Shown here piece by piece: positions 7,606 through 16,147 of a stretch of DNA of 64,000 nucleotides (positions within the stretch are counted from its first letter, which is position 1; each line of letters starts with the position of its first letter). The notes below the pieces were generated by a model. That model was given only the letters and a program-made list of their open reading frames with translations. It searched no databases and was not told the origin of the DNA. The DNA comes from Georgenia sp. SYP-B2076. GTDB taxonomy: Bacteria > Actinomycetota > Actinomycetes > Actinomycetales > Actinomycetaceae. The position numbers were made by a program, and so were the translations under genes. Location of the stretch: contig NZ_RXOZ01000011.1 of assembly GCF_003991205.1 (NCBI RefSeq), positions 1-64,000 of the forward strand, in the 5' to 3' direction.

Positions 7606-8481
7606 CTAGGGCCGCAGCGGGTCGTCCCGGTCGGCGTCGGTCAGCGACGCGTCGGTGCCCCCTGCGTCGAGGTCGTCGCGCGGCACCAACGGCGTGGTCG
7701 TCTCGACGAACGTGCCCCCCGCCGGCACGTCCGGCGTCGCAGGCACATCGGCGACCGGCGTCGTCCCGGCCGGCGTCGCGTTGACCGGGGGCGTGACGAC
7801 GTCCGACTCCACGACCACCGTCTCTGTCTCCAGCGGCATGCCGGCGACCGGCGTCGCCTCCTCGCTCTCGTCGGACCCGCTCTTCTTGGCCCCGGCGACG
7901 GCGGCTGCGGCTCCCGCGGCGGCCAGCCCGACGGCCGCGGCGGCGACCTTGCCCGAGACGCCCGCCTTGCCCTTGTCGCCGCGGGAGGCGGCGGCGTCGT
8001 CGACGCCCGGCGTGCCGACGGCGGCCCCCTCGCCCACGGACCCGCGCCACGCGCCGGTGGCGTAGCCCTCGGACTCGATGAACGCCTTGAACCGGTCCAG
8101 GTCCTTCTCGGCCTGGTTCTCGACGACGTTGAGCTTGTCGCCGACCTTCTCGACAAGGCCCTCGGGCTCGTACTCCAGGCTCAGGTGCACGGAGGTCTGG
8201 CCCCCGCCCACGTCCTCGAACGTCACCGCGCCGGCGTTGGTCGCGCCCTCGGTGGCGGCCCAGGCGACCTTGCGGTCGCGGACCTGCTCGAGGATCTTCG
8301 CCTCCCACTGGCGCTTGACCCCGGCGATCTCGGCGACCCACTGCAGACGGTCGTCGCTCAGCTGCGTGACGCTCTTGACGCCGCCCATGAACTGGGGGAA
8401 GTCCTCGAACTGTGTCCACTGGTTGTAGGCCGTGCTGACAGGGACGTTCACCAGGATGGACTTCTCGACCTTCGTGGTCAT
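7606..8481 (-). CDS. SRPBCC (cyclase/dehydrase-like) protein with long disordered tail
   Basis: The first ~145 residues form a polyketide-cyclase/START-like fold: KSILVNVPVSTAYNQWTQFEDFPQFMGGV is split over the first helix, followed by DRKVAW and LSLEYEP. Related actinobacterial proteins bind hydrophobic ligands in a helix-grip pocket, but functions are poorly known. Residues ~145-291 are low-complexity and rich in Ala, Val, Thr, Pro and Asp, with an Ala-rich hydrophobic block near 178-197 that might insert in the membrane. GAGGAG precedes the ATG. It appears to be a single gene ending at a hairpin. Confidence 0.78.
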   Translation of the reverse strand: MTTKVEKSILVNVPVSTAYNQWTQFEDFPQFMGGVKSVTQLSDDRLQWVAEIAGVKRQWEAKILEQVRDRKVAWAATEGATNAGAVTFEDVGGGQTSVHLSLEYEPEGLVEKVGDKLNVVENQAEKDLDRFKAFIESEGYATGAWRGSVGEGAAVGTPGVDDAAASRGDKGKAGVSGKVAAAAVGLAAAGAAAAVAGAKKSGSDESEEATPVAGMPLETETVVVESDVVTPPVNATPAGTTPVADVPATPDVPAGGTFVETTTPLVPRDDLDAGGTDASLTDADRDDPLRP

Positions 8482-8665
8482 GACAGCTCCTCACGGGATG
8501 TGGACGACGAGGCGGAAGACGTCCTCGTCGGTGGCCCTCTCAAGGATGGTTGATGTCGCGTCGATCCGCCTGCGGACGGGGGAAGCCCCTGGTCAGCGTG
8601 GGGGCGACGGCGAACGACGGGCAGCCGCTAGGTTGGCCGAGGAGAGCCGTGCACCACGAGCAAGG

Positions 8666-8983
8666 ATGCTGATGCAGACCATCGATTTCCCCCCCGACCA
8701 CCTCGCGCAGGTCCGCGCCGGCACGAAGACGACGACGGTGCGCTACCGGGAGGACATCGCGCCAGGCCGGGTGACGCTCGTCTTCGTCGGCAAGGAGACC
8801 ACGTCGAAGGTCGCCGCGACGGTCACCCGGATCCTGCCGGGTCGGCTCAGCGACCTGACCGACGCCGACGCGGAGGCCGCCGGCTTCGCGGACCGCGCGG
8901 AGCTGGTGGAGCAGCTCACCACCGTGCACTACCCCGGGATGCCCGAAGACGCCGAGATCGCCGTGGTGCACTTCGAGGTCTGA
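8666..8983 (+). CDS. ASCH-domain small protein
   Basis: This 105-residue protein opens MLMQTIDFPPDHLAQVRAG and contains KTTTVRYRE and ITPGR-like turns typical of ASCH domains, a PUA-related beta-barrel thought to bind RNA or modified nucleotides. Length matches single-domain members. A second in-frame ATG at 8672 is an equally plausible start. No neighbour shares its orientation closely enough to define an operon; the next gene starts 78 bp on with its own ribosome-binding site. Confidence 0.7.
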   Translation: MLMQTIDFPPDHLAQVRAGTKTTTVRYREDIAPGRVTLVFVGKETTSKVAATVTRILPGRLSDLTDADAEAAGFADRAELVEQLTTVHYPGMPEDAEIAVVHFEV

Positions 8984-9061
8984 GGCCGTTCGGCTGCGCG
9001 CACGGCCGCCGCCGTCGGATCATGGGAGACACGGCGGCTCACGGCGGAGGGAACGACGACG

Positions 9062-9817
9062 ATGTCGACATTCGAGGGCAAGGTCGCGATCGTCACGGGC
9101 GGGGGCTCGGGCCTCGGCGAGGCGATCAGCAAGGAGCTGGCGGCCAAGGGCGCCGGCGTCGTCGTCACGGACATCAACCTGGGTGCGGCCGAGCGGGTGG
9201 CCGCAGAGATCGCCGCCGCGGGAGGCACCGCCGACGCGATCGAGCAGGACACCGCCCGGGCGCAGGACTCCGAGAAGGTCGTCCGCCACGCGGTCGACAC
9301 CTACGGTCATCTGCACCTGGCCGTCAACAACGCCGGCATCGGCGGCCCGCAGGCGCCCGTCGGCGAGACGGACCTGGCGGCGTGGGACAAGGTCATCTCC
9401 ATCAACCTCTCGGGCGTGCTCTACGGCATGCGCTACCAGATCCCCGAGATGCTGAAGGCCGGCGGAGAGAACTGCGCCATCGTCAACATGTCGTCCATCC
9501 ACGGCGTGGTGGCCGCCCTCGGCAACGGCGCCTACACCGCCGCGAAGCACGGCGTGATCGGCCTGACGAAGAACGCCGCCGCCGAGTACGGCCCGGAGGG
9601 CCTGCGCATCAACGCCGTGGGCCCGGGCTACATCGACACCCCGCTCCTCCAGAGCCTCCCGCCCGAGTTCCTCGGCGCCCTCATGGCCAAGCACCCGCTC
9701 GGGCGGCTGGGCACGGCGGAGGAGGTCGCGCACCTGGTCTGCTTCCTCCTCTCCGACGAGGCGTCGTTCATCACCGGCAGCTACCACCTCATCGACGGCG
9801 GCTACACCTCGGTGTGA
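9062..9817 (+). CDS. Short-chain dehydrogenase/reductase (SDR)
   Basis: The 251-residue classical SDR has the nucleotide-binding TGGGSGLG near residue 12, the NNAGIG structural motif near 90, a catalytic Ser in NMSSIHG, and Y-x3-K (YTAAK) near 160. The sequence after the first strand ends in TDINL, an acidic residue that usually favours NAD(H). The substrate cannot be told; the closest families are 3-oxoacyl-ACP-reductase-like and sugar alcohol dehydrogenases. A GGAGG ribosome-binding site lies upstream of ATG. It appears to be a single-gene unit. Confidence 0.88.
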   Translation: MSTFEGKVAIVTGGGSGLGEAISKELAAKGAGVVVTDINLGAAERVAAEIAAAGGTADAIEQDTARAQDSEKVVRHAVDTYGHLHLAVNNAGIGGPQAPVGETDLAAWDKVISINLSGVLYGMRYQIPEMLKAGGENCAIVNMSSIHGVVAALGNGAYTAAKHGVIGLTKNAAAEYGPEGLRINAVGPGYIDTPLLQSLPPEFLGALMAKHPLGRLGTAEEVAHLVCFLLSDEASFITGSYHLIDGGYTSV

Positions 9818-9895
9818 AAAAGGCTCCAATCCCGTCCCCTACTTGTGCCACGATGGTGCCGCCGGGGGGATGGACGAGGAGTCGACGGGCGGGCC

Positions 9896-10882
9896 GTGAG
9901 CACCAACGTGGTAACCGAGCGGGCCAGGCAGGGTGATCCCGCACGCGAGGACGTGCTCCACGCCCAGGGGCTGGTGCGCCGCTACGGCGACCTCACCGCC
10001 GTCGACGGTGTCTCCTTCCACATCGCCGCGGGCGAGACCTACGGCCTCCTCGGGCCCAACGGGGCCGGGAAGACCACGACGATCTCGATGGTCGCCGGCC
10101 TGGTTCCCGCCGACGCCGGCACGGTCACCGTGGCCGGGTCGCCCATGGGGCCGGGCCAGGTGGACGTCAAGCGCCACATCGGCCTCGTGCCCCAGGACCT
10201 GGCGATCTACCCCGAGCTCTCGGCCCGGGAGAACCTCGCGTTCTTCGGCCGGCTCCAGGGCCTGCGGGGCGCCGGCCTGACGCGGCGCGTCGACGAGGTC
10301 CTCGACCTCATCGCCCTCGCCGACCGCGCGAAGGACGCCACGAAGGAGTTCTCCGGCGGGATGAAGCGCCGCCTCAACATCGGCATCGGCCTGCTGCACC
10401 AGCCCACCCTGCTGATCCTCGACGAGCCGACCGTCGGCGTGGACCCGCAGTCGCGCAACGCGATCCTGGAGTCCGTCGAGGCCCTCTCGGTCGAGGGCAT
10501 GGCGGTGCTGTACACGACGCACTACATGGAGGAGGCCGAGCGCCTCTGCGACCGCATCGCCATTATCGACTCCGGCCGCATCCAGGCCGAGGGGACCCGC
10601 GACGAGCTCATCACGCTCACCGGCGGCGTGGACCACATCCGCCTCGCCGGCTCGGGTGAGACGGCGGCCGCTGCGGCGGCGGTGCGCGCGCTTCCCGCGG
10701 TCGAACGGGTCGACGCCGACCGTCACACCCTGGCCCTGACCGTGCGCGACGCGCCCACCGCCGTGGCCGCCATCGTCACCACCGCCACGGCCGCCGGGAT
10801 GACCCTCAGCGACGTCGAGATCACCCGGCCGGACCTGGAGTCGGTCTTCCTGCACCTGACCGGCAAGGCGCTGCGGGACTGA
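9896..10882 (+). CDS. ABC-2 exporter ATP-binding protein
   Basis: The 328-residue ATPase has Walker A GPNGAGKTT, a Q-loop near VPQDLAIYPELSA, the signature FSGGMKRRL, Walker B LLILDEP and a switch His in TTHYMEEAE, plus the ~90-residue C-terminal extension usual in DrrA/NodI-type drug and lipid exporters. GTG at 9896 was chosen because the sequence further upstream is not conserved. Its last base is shared with the next gene's ATG (TGATG), so three genes (9896-13208) form a translationally coupled exporter operon. The cargo is unknown. Confidence 0.9.
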   Translation: MSTNVVTERARQGDPAREDVLHAQGLVRRYGDLTAVDGVSFHIAAGETYGLLGPNGAGKTTTISMVAGLVPADAGTVTVAGSPMGPGQVDVKRHIGLVPQDLAIYPELSARENLAFFGRLQGLRGAGLTRRVDEVLDLIALADRAKDATKEFSGGMKRRLNIGIGLLHQPTLLILDEPTVGVDPQSRNAILESVEALSVEGMAVLYTTHYMEEAERLCDRIAIIDSGRIQAEGTRDELITLTGGVDHIRLAGSGETAAAAAAVRALPAVERVDADRHTLALTVRDAPTAVAAIVTTATAAGMTLSDVEITRPDLESVFLHLTGKALRD

Positions 10883-12048
10883 TGATGCGCCAGCTGTGGA
10901 CCATGACGGCCTCCGACCTGCGCCAACGCGTCCGGGACAGGTCGGTCCTCATCTTCGGCCTCGTCGTGCCGCTGGCGCTGATGGCCGTCTTCAGCCTCAC
11001 GCTCGGCTCGGACGACCTCGAGCTCCGGCCCGTCACCGTCGCGGCGTCCGCCCCGGCCGACGACGCGCTCGCCTCGGCGCTGGTCGCCGTGCTCGGCGAG
11101 GTCGACGGGCTCGACGTCACCGTCCAGGAGGTCGCCGCCGACCAGGCGCGGGAGCGCGCCCGGTCCGGGCAGGCCGAGCTGGCCGTCGTCATCCCCGAGG
11201 GATTCAGCGACAAGGTGATGCGCGGCGACGGCGCCGTCGTGGACGTGACGGAGGGCGACGGTGCCGGCATCGAGACCGACATCCTCCTCTCGGTCATGCA
11301 GGGGGTGCTGGACCAGTTCTCCGCCGGGGCGGTCACCGCGGCCGCCGGATCGGCGGCGGGCGTCACCGCGGACCGGCTCGGCGCCCTCGCGGAGGAGGCG
11401 GCCACCGGCGGCCCGGCCCTCACCCTGACCGAGGGACGCGCCGCCACCGAGCAGCTCGGCGCGACGGCCTCCCTCGTGGCCGGGCAGGCCGGCCTGTTCC
11501 TGCTGTTCACGGTCGGCTTCGGGGTCCTCGGGCTGCTGGCCGAGCGCGAGCAGGGCACCCTGGCGCGGCTGCGGTCGATGCCGATGCGGCCCGGGCTGAT
11601 CGTGGGCGCCAAGGGCCTGGTCAGCTACATCCTCGGCGTGGTCGCCACCGGCGTGCTGCTGACCGTCGGCTCGCTGTTCTTCGACGTCTCGTTCGGTTCG
11701 CCCCTCGCGGTCGCCGTGCTCGTGCTGTGCGCCGTGGCGGCCGCGACCTCCCTGATGTTCGTCATCGCCCGGGTGGCCCGCACCGCCGAGCAGGCGGGCA
11801 TGGTCCAGTCGATCCTCGCGATCACGCTCGGGGTGGCCGGCGGGGCCTTCTTCCCCCTCGCGGCCACCGGCCTGGCCGGCCGGCTGCTGGACCTCAACCC
11901 GATCGCCGCCTTCACCCGCGGCCTGGGCATCACCGCGGGTGGCGGCGGGCTCGCCGACATCGGGCCGCCCGTGGTGATCATGCTCGGCTTCGCGGTGGTC
12001 GTCCTGGCCCTCTCGCGGCTCGCGCCGGACCGGGGCCGGGACCTGTGA
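10882..12048 (+). CDS. ABC-2 exporter permease subunit 1
   Basis: The 388-residue membrane protein starts with a cytoplasmic helix and one transmembrane segment (about 25-45). It then has a ~180-residue extracytoplasmic domain, and five further hydrophobic segments between about 205 and 380 containing AEREQGTLARLRSMP, the characteristic intracellular coupling segment of ABC-2 permeases. It overlaps both neighbours (TGATG upstream, GTGA downstream). Together with the second permease it likely forms a heterodimeric channel. Confidence 0.88.
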   Translation: MMRQLWTMTASDLRQRVRDRSVLIFGLVVPLALMAVFSLTLGSDDLELRPVTVAASAPADDALASALVAVLGEVDGLDVTVQEVAADQARERARSGQAELAVVIPEGFSDKVMRGDGAVVDVTEGDGAGIETDILLSVMQGVLDQFSAGAVTAAAGSAAGVTADRLGALAEEAATGGPALTLTEGRAATEQLGATASLVAGQAGLFLLFTVGFGVLGLLAEREQGTLARLRSMPMRPGLIVGAKGLVSYILGVVATGVLLTVGSLFFDVSFGSPLAVAVLVLCAVAAATSLMFVIARVARTAEQAGMVQSILAITLGVAGGAFFPLAATGLAGRLLDLNPIAAFTRGLGITAGGGGLADIGPPVVIMLGFAVVVLALSRLAPDRGRDL

Positions 12049-13208
12049 GGGCGGCGCTCGCGATCGCCGGCGTGGAGCTGCGCCGCTTCCTGCGCGACCG
12101 TTCCACCATCTTCTTCGTCTTCATCTTCCCGCTGCTCCTCGTCCTGGTGATCGGCGCGCAGTTCGGCGGCGACGGCGGCCAGGGCCGGGTGGCCGTCGCC
12201 GGGGCGGACGGCGCCCTGCGCGCCGCCGTCGTGAGCGAGCTCGAGGACGACGGCGTCGCCGTCACCCTCGCGGGCGCCGAGGCCCTGCGCGAGCAGGTGG
12301 CCCGCGGCCGCACGGACGTCGGCCTGCTCATCTCCCCGGCCGCGGCGGCCGCGTTCGACGCGGGCGACGACGCCCGGCTGGACGTGGTCCCCGGCGCCCA
12401 GCAAGGCGCGAGGGCGACGCTCCAGAGGGTCCAGACCGCCATCGCGCGCATCACCGCGGAACGGGGCCAGCTCGAGGCCCTGACCGGGGCGGGCGTGCCG
12501 GAGCCCCGGGCCAGGGCCGCGTTGGCGGACGCCTCGTCCGCGGCGACGCCGCCGAGCCTCGCGGTCACCGACGTCGACCGGGTCGCCCAGGAGCTCTCCG
12601 GGCTGGGCCAGTTCGACCTCGGCGCCGCCGGACAGACCCTGCTGTTCGTCTTCCTCTCCTCCCTGACGGGCTCGGCCACCCTCATCCAGGCGCGCCGCCT
12701 CGGCGTCATGGCGCGCACGCTGGCCGCCCCGGTCTCCGCCGGGCAGGCCGTCGCCGGGCAGGCGCTGGGGCGGTTCACCATCGCCATGTTCCAGGGCGGC
12801 TACATCATGGTCGCCACCGCGGTGCTGTTCGGCGTCAGCTGGGGCAACATCTGGCTGTCGCTGCTGGTGCTCGCCGCCTTCGCCGCCGTCGCCGCCGGCG
12901 CCGCGATGGTGATCGGCTCGCTGGTGGACAACGACGGGGCCGCGACCGGCGTCGGTGTCGGCCTCGGTCTCGTGCTCGCGGCCCTCGGTGGGTCGATGCT
13001 GCCCCTCGAGCTCTTCCCGGACACCCTGCGCGCCGTCGCCCACGTCACCCCGCACGCCTGGGCCTACGACGCCTTCGCCCAGATCCAGCGCCATGAGGGC
13101 GCCCTGGTCGACGTCCTCCCGCAGCTCGGCGTGCTGGCGGCCATGGCCGTGGCGCTCCTGGCGCTCGGCGCGTGGGTGCTCCGCCGCAGCCTCACGCGCG
13201 CGTTGTAG
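12045..13208 (+). CDS. ABC-2 exporter permease subunit 2
   Basis: The 387-residue protein has the same design as its upstream neighbour: one N-terminal transmembrane helix (FFVFIFPLLLVLVIG), a large external domain, then a five-helix block with 'LIQARRLGVMARTLAAP' as coupling segment and LPLELFPDTL near the end. GTG at 12045 overlaps the upstream stop by 4 nt. A heterodimeric ABC-2 exporter with large extracytoplasmic domains is typical of systems that export drugs, lipids or cell-wall precursors; none can be specified here. Confidence 0.87.
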   Translation: MRAALAIAGVELRRFLRDRSTIFFVFIFPLLLVLVIGAQFGGDGGQGRVAVAGADGALRAAVVSELEDDGVAVTLAGAEALREQVARGRTDVGLLISPAAAAAFDAGDDARLDVVPGAQQGARATLQRVQTAIARITAERGQLEALTGAGVPEPRARAALADASSAATPPSLAVTDVDRVAQELSGLGQFDLGAAGQTLLFVFLSSLTGSATLIQARRLGVMARTLAAPVSAGQAVAGQALGRFTIAMFQGGYIMVATAVLFGVSWGNIWLSLLVLAAFAAVAAGAAMVIGSLVDNDGAATGVGVGLGLVLAALGGSMLPLELFPDTLRAVAHVTPHAWAYDAFAQIQRHEGALVDVLPQLGVLAAMAVALLALGAWVLRRSLTRAL

Positions 13209-13237
13209 CGCCGACGGCACCCGCCGCAGGGCTTCGC

Positions 13238-13253
13238 CGTGACCGATGTCACA
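13238..13253 (+). promoter_or_regulatory. CRP/GlxR-like operator
   Basis: CGTGA-CCGATG-TCACA matches the CRP/GlxR consensus TGTGA-N6-TCACA at 9 of 10 positions. It is centred 15-20 bp upstream of a TAGGGT -10-like hexamer (13263-13268) and covers the expected -35 position. It precedes the substrate-binding-protein gene of a carbon-uptake operon, which fits cAMP-dependent catabolite control. A site this good is expected by chance about once or twice in a window of this size, so the assignment rests on its position. Confidence 0.5.
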
Positions 13254-13262
13254 GGGCACCGC

Positions 13263-13268
13263 TAGGGT
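13263..13268 (+). promoter_or_regulatory. Candidate -10 element of the catabolic ABC operon
   Basis: TAGGGT fits the actinobacterial TANNNT -10 pattern and lies 47 bp before the ATG of the binding-protein gene. No recognisable -35 is present; the CRP/GlxR-like box occupies that position. Transcription would start near 13275. Confidence 0.4.
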
Positions 13269-13314
13269 GTCCACCATCGGTGTTCCGAGCGAGTGCGTCT
13301 CCGATGGAGGAGCC

Positions 13315-14301
13315 ATGAAGCGATCGATGCGCGTACGCCGGGCCGTCGCAGGAGCTCTGGTGGTGGGCCTGGCCCTGGTCGGGTGCAGCACGGGGAACGA
13401 GACGCCGACGGCGACCACCGGCAGTGCGGGCGGCAGCACGGGGGGCAGCGCCGGGAAGGCGGACTGCACGGTCGGCATGACGCAGATCAACCAGACCGCC
13501 GTCTTCTTCACGCAGATGAACGAGGGCGCGACCCAGGCGGCGAAGGACGCCGGGTGCGACCTCAGCATCGCGAACGCCAACAACGACTCCGCCAAACAGA
13601 ACAGCGACATCGAGACCTTCGTGTCGCAGGGCGTCACGGGGCTGATCGTCGTCGCGATCGACGTCAACGGCGTCCTGCCCGCCGTCAAGGCGGCCCGTGA
13701 CAAGGGCATCAAGGTCGTCGCCATCGACGCGAAGCTGGAGGAGGGGAGCGTCGACACGTTCGTCGGGGTCGACAACGCCAAGGCGGGGGAGGCCATCGGC
13801 AAGTGGGTGGTCGACAACGGCCTGGCCGCCGGCAAGAGCTACGGGGTGGTCGACGCCAAGAACTCCTTCATCCAGAACCAGCGCGAGGACGCCTTCCGCA
13901 AGACGGTCGACGCCGCCGGGGCGACGTACACGCAGAGCGTCAACGGTGACAACGTCCAGGAGAAGGCCGCGGCCGCGGCCCAGAACCTCGTGACGGCACA
14001 GCCGAACCTCGACTGGATCTACACCACCGGGGAGCCCGCCACGGTCGGCGCGGCGGCGGCGCTCAAGGGCAACACCGTCACGAAGATCGTCGGCTGGGAC
14101 CTCACCAAGGAGGTCATCGGCGCGATCGACTCCGGGCTGGCGGTCGCCGTCGTCCAGCAGAACCCGAAGCAGGAGGGCGTGGAGGCGGTCCAGGAGCTGA
14201 AGAGCCTGATCGACGGCGGCACGGCGAAGGGCTTCATCGACGTGCCGATCACGATCGTCACGAAGGACAACGTCGAGCCGTTCCGGTCGGTCTTCCCCTG
14301 A
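13315..14301 (+). CDS. Sugar/nucleoside ABC transporter substrate-binding lipoprotein
   Basis: The 328-residue product has a basic signal peptide and a lipobox LVGC (lipid-modified Cys24), then a Gly/Ser/Thr linker and a periplasmic-binding-protein type 1 fold (DCTVGMTQ at the start of the mature domain, FVSQGVTGLIVVAID, GWDLT). This is the RbsB/fructose-binding clan used for pentoses, hexoses, nucleosides and inositol. It is anchored outside the membrane and delivers the solute to the following ATPase/permease. GGAGG at 13306-13310 precedes ATG. It is the first gene of a six-gene operon. Confidence 0.9.
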   Translation: MKRSMRVRRAVAGALVVGLALVGCSTGNETPTATTGSAGGSTGGSAGKADCTVGMTQINQTAVFFTQMNEGATQAAKDAGCDLSIANANNDSAKQNSDIETFVSQGVTGLIVVAIDVNGVLPAVKAARDKGIKVVAIDAKLEEGSVDTFVGVDNAKAGEAIGKWVVDNGLAAGKSYGVVDAKNSFIQNQREDAFRKTVDAAGATYTQSVNGDNVQEKAAAAAQNLVTAQPNLDWIYTTGEPATVGAAAALKGNTVTKIVGWDLTKEVIGAIDSGLAVAVVQQNPKQEGVEAVQELKSLIDGGTAKGFIDVPITIVTKDNVEPFRSVFP

Positions 14302-14312
14302 CGGAGGTCGCC

Positions 14313-15077
14313 GTGGCACAGACCGAGGGCGCCGGCGCGGCGCGCGCACCGGCCTACCGCGTCGAGATGCGCGATATCCGCAAGCGGTTCGGCGCGCTCG
14401 ACGTCCTGAAGGGAGTCAACCTCGCGGTCGCGCCCGGCGAGGTGATCGGCCTCGTCGGGGACAACGGTGCCGGGAAGTCGACCCTGATGAAGATGCTCGC
14501 CGGCGCGGTGCGGCCGGACTCGGGGCGGATCCTCATCGACGGCGAGGAGATGTCGGACTCCGCCCCGCGCGCGGCCCGCCTGCACGGGATCGAGATGGTC
14601 TATCAGGACCTGGCGCTGTGCAACGACCTGGACGTCGCCGCCAACCTCTTCCTCGGCCGGGAGATGTACCACCCCGGCAGCCGGCGCCTGGACCACGCCG
14701 GCATGCACGCGAGCGCCTCCGAGCACCTCCAGCGGCTCCACATCCGCGTCACCAAGACCCGGCAGGAGGTGGGCACGCTCTCCGGGGGGCAGCGGCAGGC
14801 GATCGCGATCGCCCGCGCCGTGACCTTCGACCCCAAGGTGCTCGTGCTCGACGAGCCCACGGCCGCCCTGGCCGCGAAGGAGGTCGAGACGGTCCTCCAG
14901 CTCATCGCGGACGTCTCCGCCCGCGGGGTGAGCGTCGTGCTCATCACCCACCGCCTCCAGGACCTCTTCGAGGTGGCGGACCGCTTCGTCGTGCTCTACG
15001 AGGGGATCGTGTGGCGGGAGATGCCCCCCGCCGAGACCGACCTCGCCGGCCTCGTCACCGCGATGATGGGCAAGTGA
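14313..15077 (+). CDS. Single-domain sugar-type ABC ATPase (FrcA-like)
   Basis: The 254-residue ATPase has Walker A GDNGAGKST, signature LSGGQRQ, Walker B VLVLDEP and the carbohydrate-uptake features MKMLAGAVRPDSG and LITHRLQDLFEVADR. RbsA-type sugar importers normally have two fused ATPase halves of ~500 residues. This one has only the first half, as in the FrcA fructose system, so it presumably works as a homodimer. A GTG start follows GGAGG. It shares one base with the permease start (TGATG). Confidence 0.88.
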   Translation: MAQTEGAGAARAPAYRVEMRDIRKRFGALDVLKGVNLAVAPGEVIGLVGDNGAGKSTLMKMLAGAVRPDSGRILIDGEEMSDSAPRAARLHGIEMVYQDLALCNDLDVAANLFLGREMYHPGSRRLDHAGMHASASEHLQRLHIRVTKTRQEVGTLSGGQRQAIAIARAVTFDPKVLVLDEPTAALAAKEVETVLQLIADVSARGVSVVLITHRLQDLFEVADRFVVLYEGIVWREMPPAETDLAGLVTAMMGK

Positions 15078-16147
15078 TGGCCGCCACCGGCCCGCCCGCC
15101 GCCGGCCCGCCGGCCGCCGGCCCGCCCGCCGCCGGCCCGCCCGCCCCCGCGCCCGCCGCGAGCGCCCCGCGCCGGCCGTCCGGGCGCACCGGCGCCGGCG
15201 GCGAGTTCCTCACCAACCACTTCGGCGTGGTCTCCATCCTCGTGGTCTTCCTGGCCCTGTTCGTGTTCTTCAGCGTCCGGGCCGACGCGTTCCTGACCCC
15301 GGACAACCTGGTGAACGTGCTCCGCCAGATCGCCCCCACGGTGATCGTGGCGATGGCGATGACCTTCGTCATCACGACCGGTGCGATCGACCTCAGCGTC
15401 GGCTCCATCGTGGGCCTGACGGCGGCGGTCCTGGCCATCATGGCGCGCACGGGCAACCCGTTGCTCGCCCTCGTCGTCACGCTCGCGATCGGCGCGGGCA
15501 TCGGCCTGGTCAACGGCGCGCTGACCGCGTACGGCCGGTTGCCGTCCTTCATCGTCACCCTCGCCGCGCTCACGGCCGTGCGCGGCGTCGCCCTGCTGAT
15601 CACCCAGGGGTACAGCACCCCCATCACGTCCACGGCGCTCCTCCCGCTCGGGCAGGGCACCCTGCTCGGGCTGTACACGCCCACGTGGATCGCCATCGCC
15701 GCAATCGCGGGGTGCTGGTACGTCTTCACCCAGACCCGGTTCGGGCGCTACGTCGTCGCCCTGGGCTCCAACGCCGAGTCGCTGCGCCGGTCGGGCGTGA
15801 ACGTCCGGCGGGTCCAGATGTGGGCCCTCGCGATGAGCGGGCTGTTCGCCGCCGTCGCGGGCGTCGCCACAGCCACCCGCCTGGCCAGCGGCTCCTCGAA
15901 CTCCGGGACGGGCTTCGAGCTCGAGGTCATCACCGCGGTGGTGCTCGGCGGCACGAGCCTCATGGGCGGCCGGGGCTCCATCATCGGCTCCGCGATCGGC
16001 GCGATGACCCTCGGCGTGATCTCCAACGGGCTCGTGCTGCTCCACGTCGACGTCTACTGGGTGCCGATCACCCAGGGCATCATCCTGGTCATCGCCATCA
16101 TCCTGAACAGCAGGCTGTTCTCCTCCGTCTTCGGCCGGCGCACATGA
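15077..16147 (+). CDS. Sugar/nucleoside ABC transporter permease (RbsC-like)
   Basis: The 356-residue permease has about nine hydrophobic segments after residue ~48. It contains the diagnostic VITTGAIDLSVGSIVGL and VLGGTSLMGGRGSIIGS stretches (separate halves of the BPD_transp_2 fold). The first ~40 residues are unusual: four repeats of GPPAA encoded by 15-bp tandem units, forming a flexible cytoplasmic tail absent from typical RbsC proteins. The gene is translationally coupled on both sides, so it pairs with the preceding ATPase and lipoprotein. Confidence 0.9.
   Translation: MAATGPPAAGPPAAGPPAAGPPAPAPAASAPRRPSGRTGAGGEFLTNHFGVVSILVVFLALFVFFSVRADAFLTPDNLVNVLRQIAPTVIVAMAMTFVITTGAIDLSVGSIVGLTAAVLAIMARTGNPLLALVVTLAIGAGIGLVNGALTAYGRLPSFIVTLAALTAVRGVALLITQGYSTPITSTALLPLGQGTLLGLYTPTWIAIAAIAGCWYVFTQTRFGRYVVALGSNAESLRRSGVNVRRVQMWALAMSGLFAAVAGVATATRLASGSSNSGTGFELEVITAVVLGGTSLMGGRGSIIGSAIGAMTLGVISNGLVLLHVDVYWVPITQGIILVIAIILNSRLFSSVFGRRT
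15089..15148 (+). repeat. 4 x 15-bp in-frame tandem repeat (N-terminus of permease)
   Basis: Four consecutive 15-bp units based on GGCCCGCCCGCCGCC occupy 15089-15103, 15104-15118, 15119-15133 and 15134-15148. Each encodes Gly-Pro-Pro-Ala-Ala or a one-residue variant. The reading frame is preserved, so copy number could vary without breaking the protein. Confidence 0.85.

Noticed and set aside
9896-13208. Export operon as part of a natural-product gene cluster
   Set aside because: No biosynthetic genes flank it; neighbours are an SDR and a sugar/nucleoside catabolic operon with separate regulation.
13246-13314. Upstream extension of the substrate-binding protein
   Set aside because: The signal peptide and GGAGG-spaced ATG at 13315 define the start; the extension overlaps the -10 and operator region.
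11625-13835. A 736-codon open frame on the minus strand
   Set aside because: It lies opposite the second exporter permease and the substrate-binding protein, both of which have clear motifs and ribosome-binding sites. The antisense product is low-complexity.
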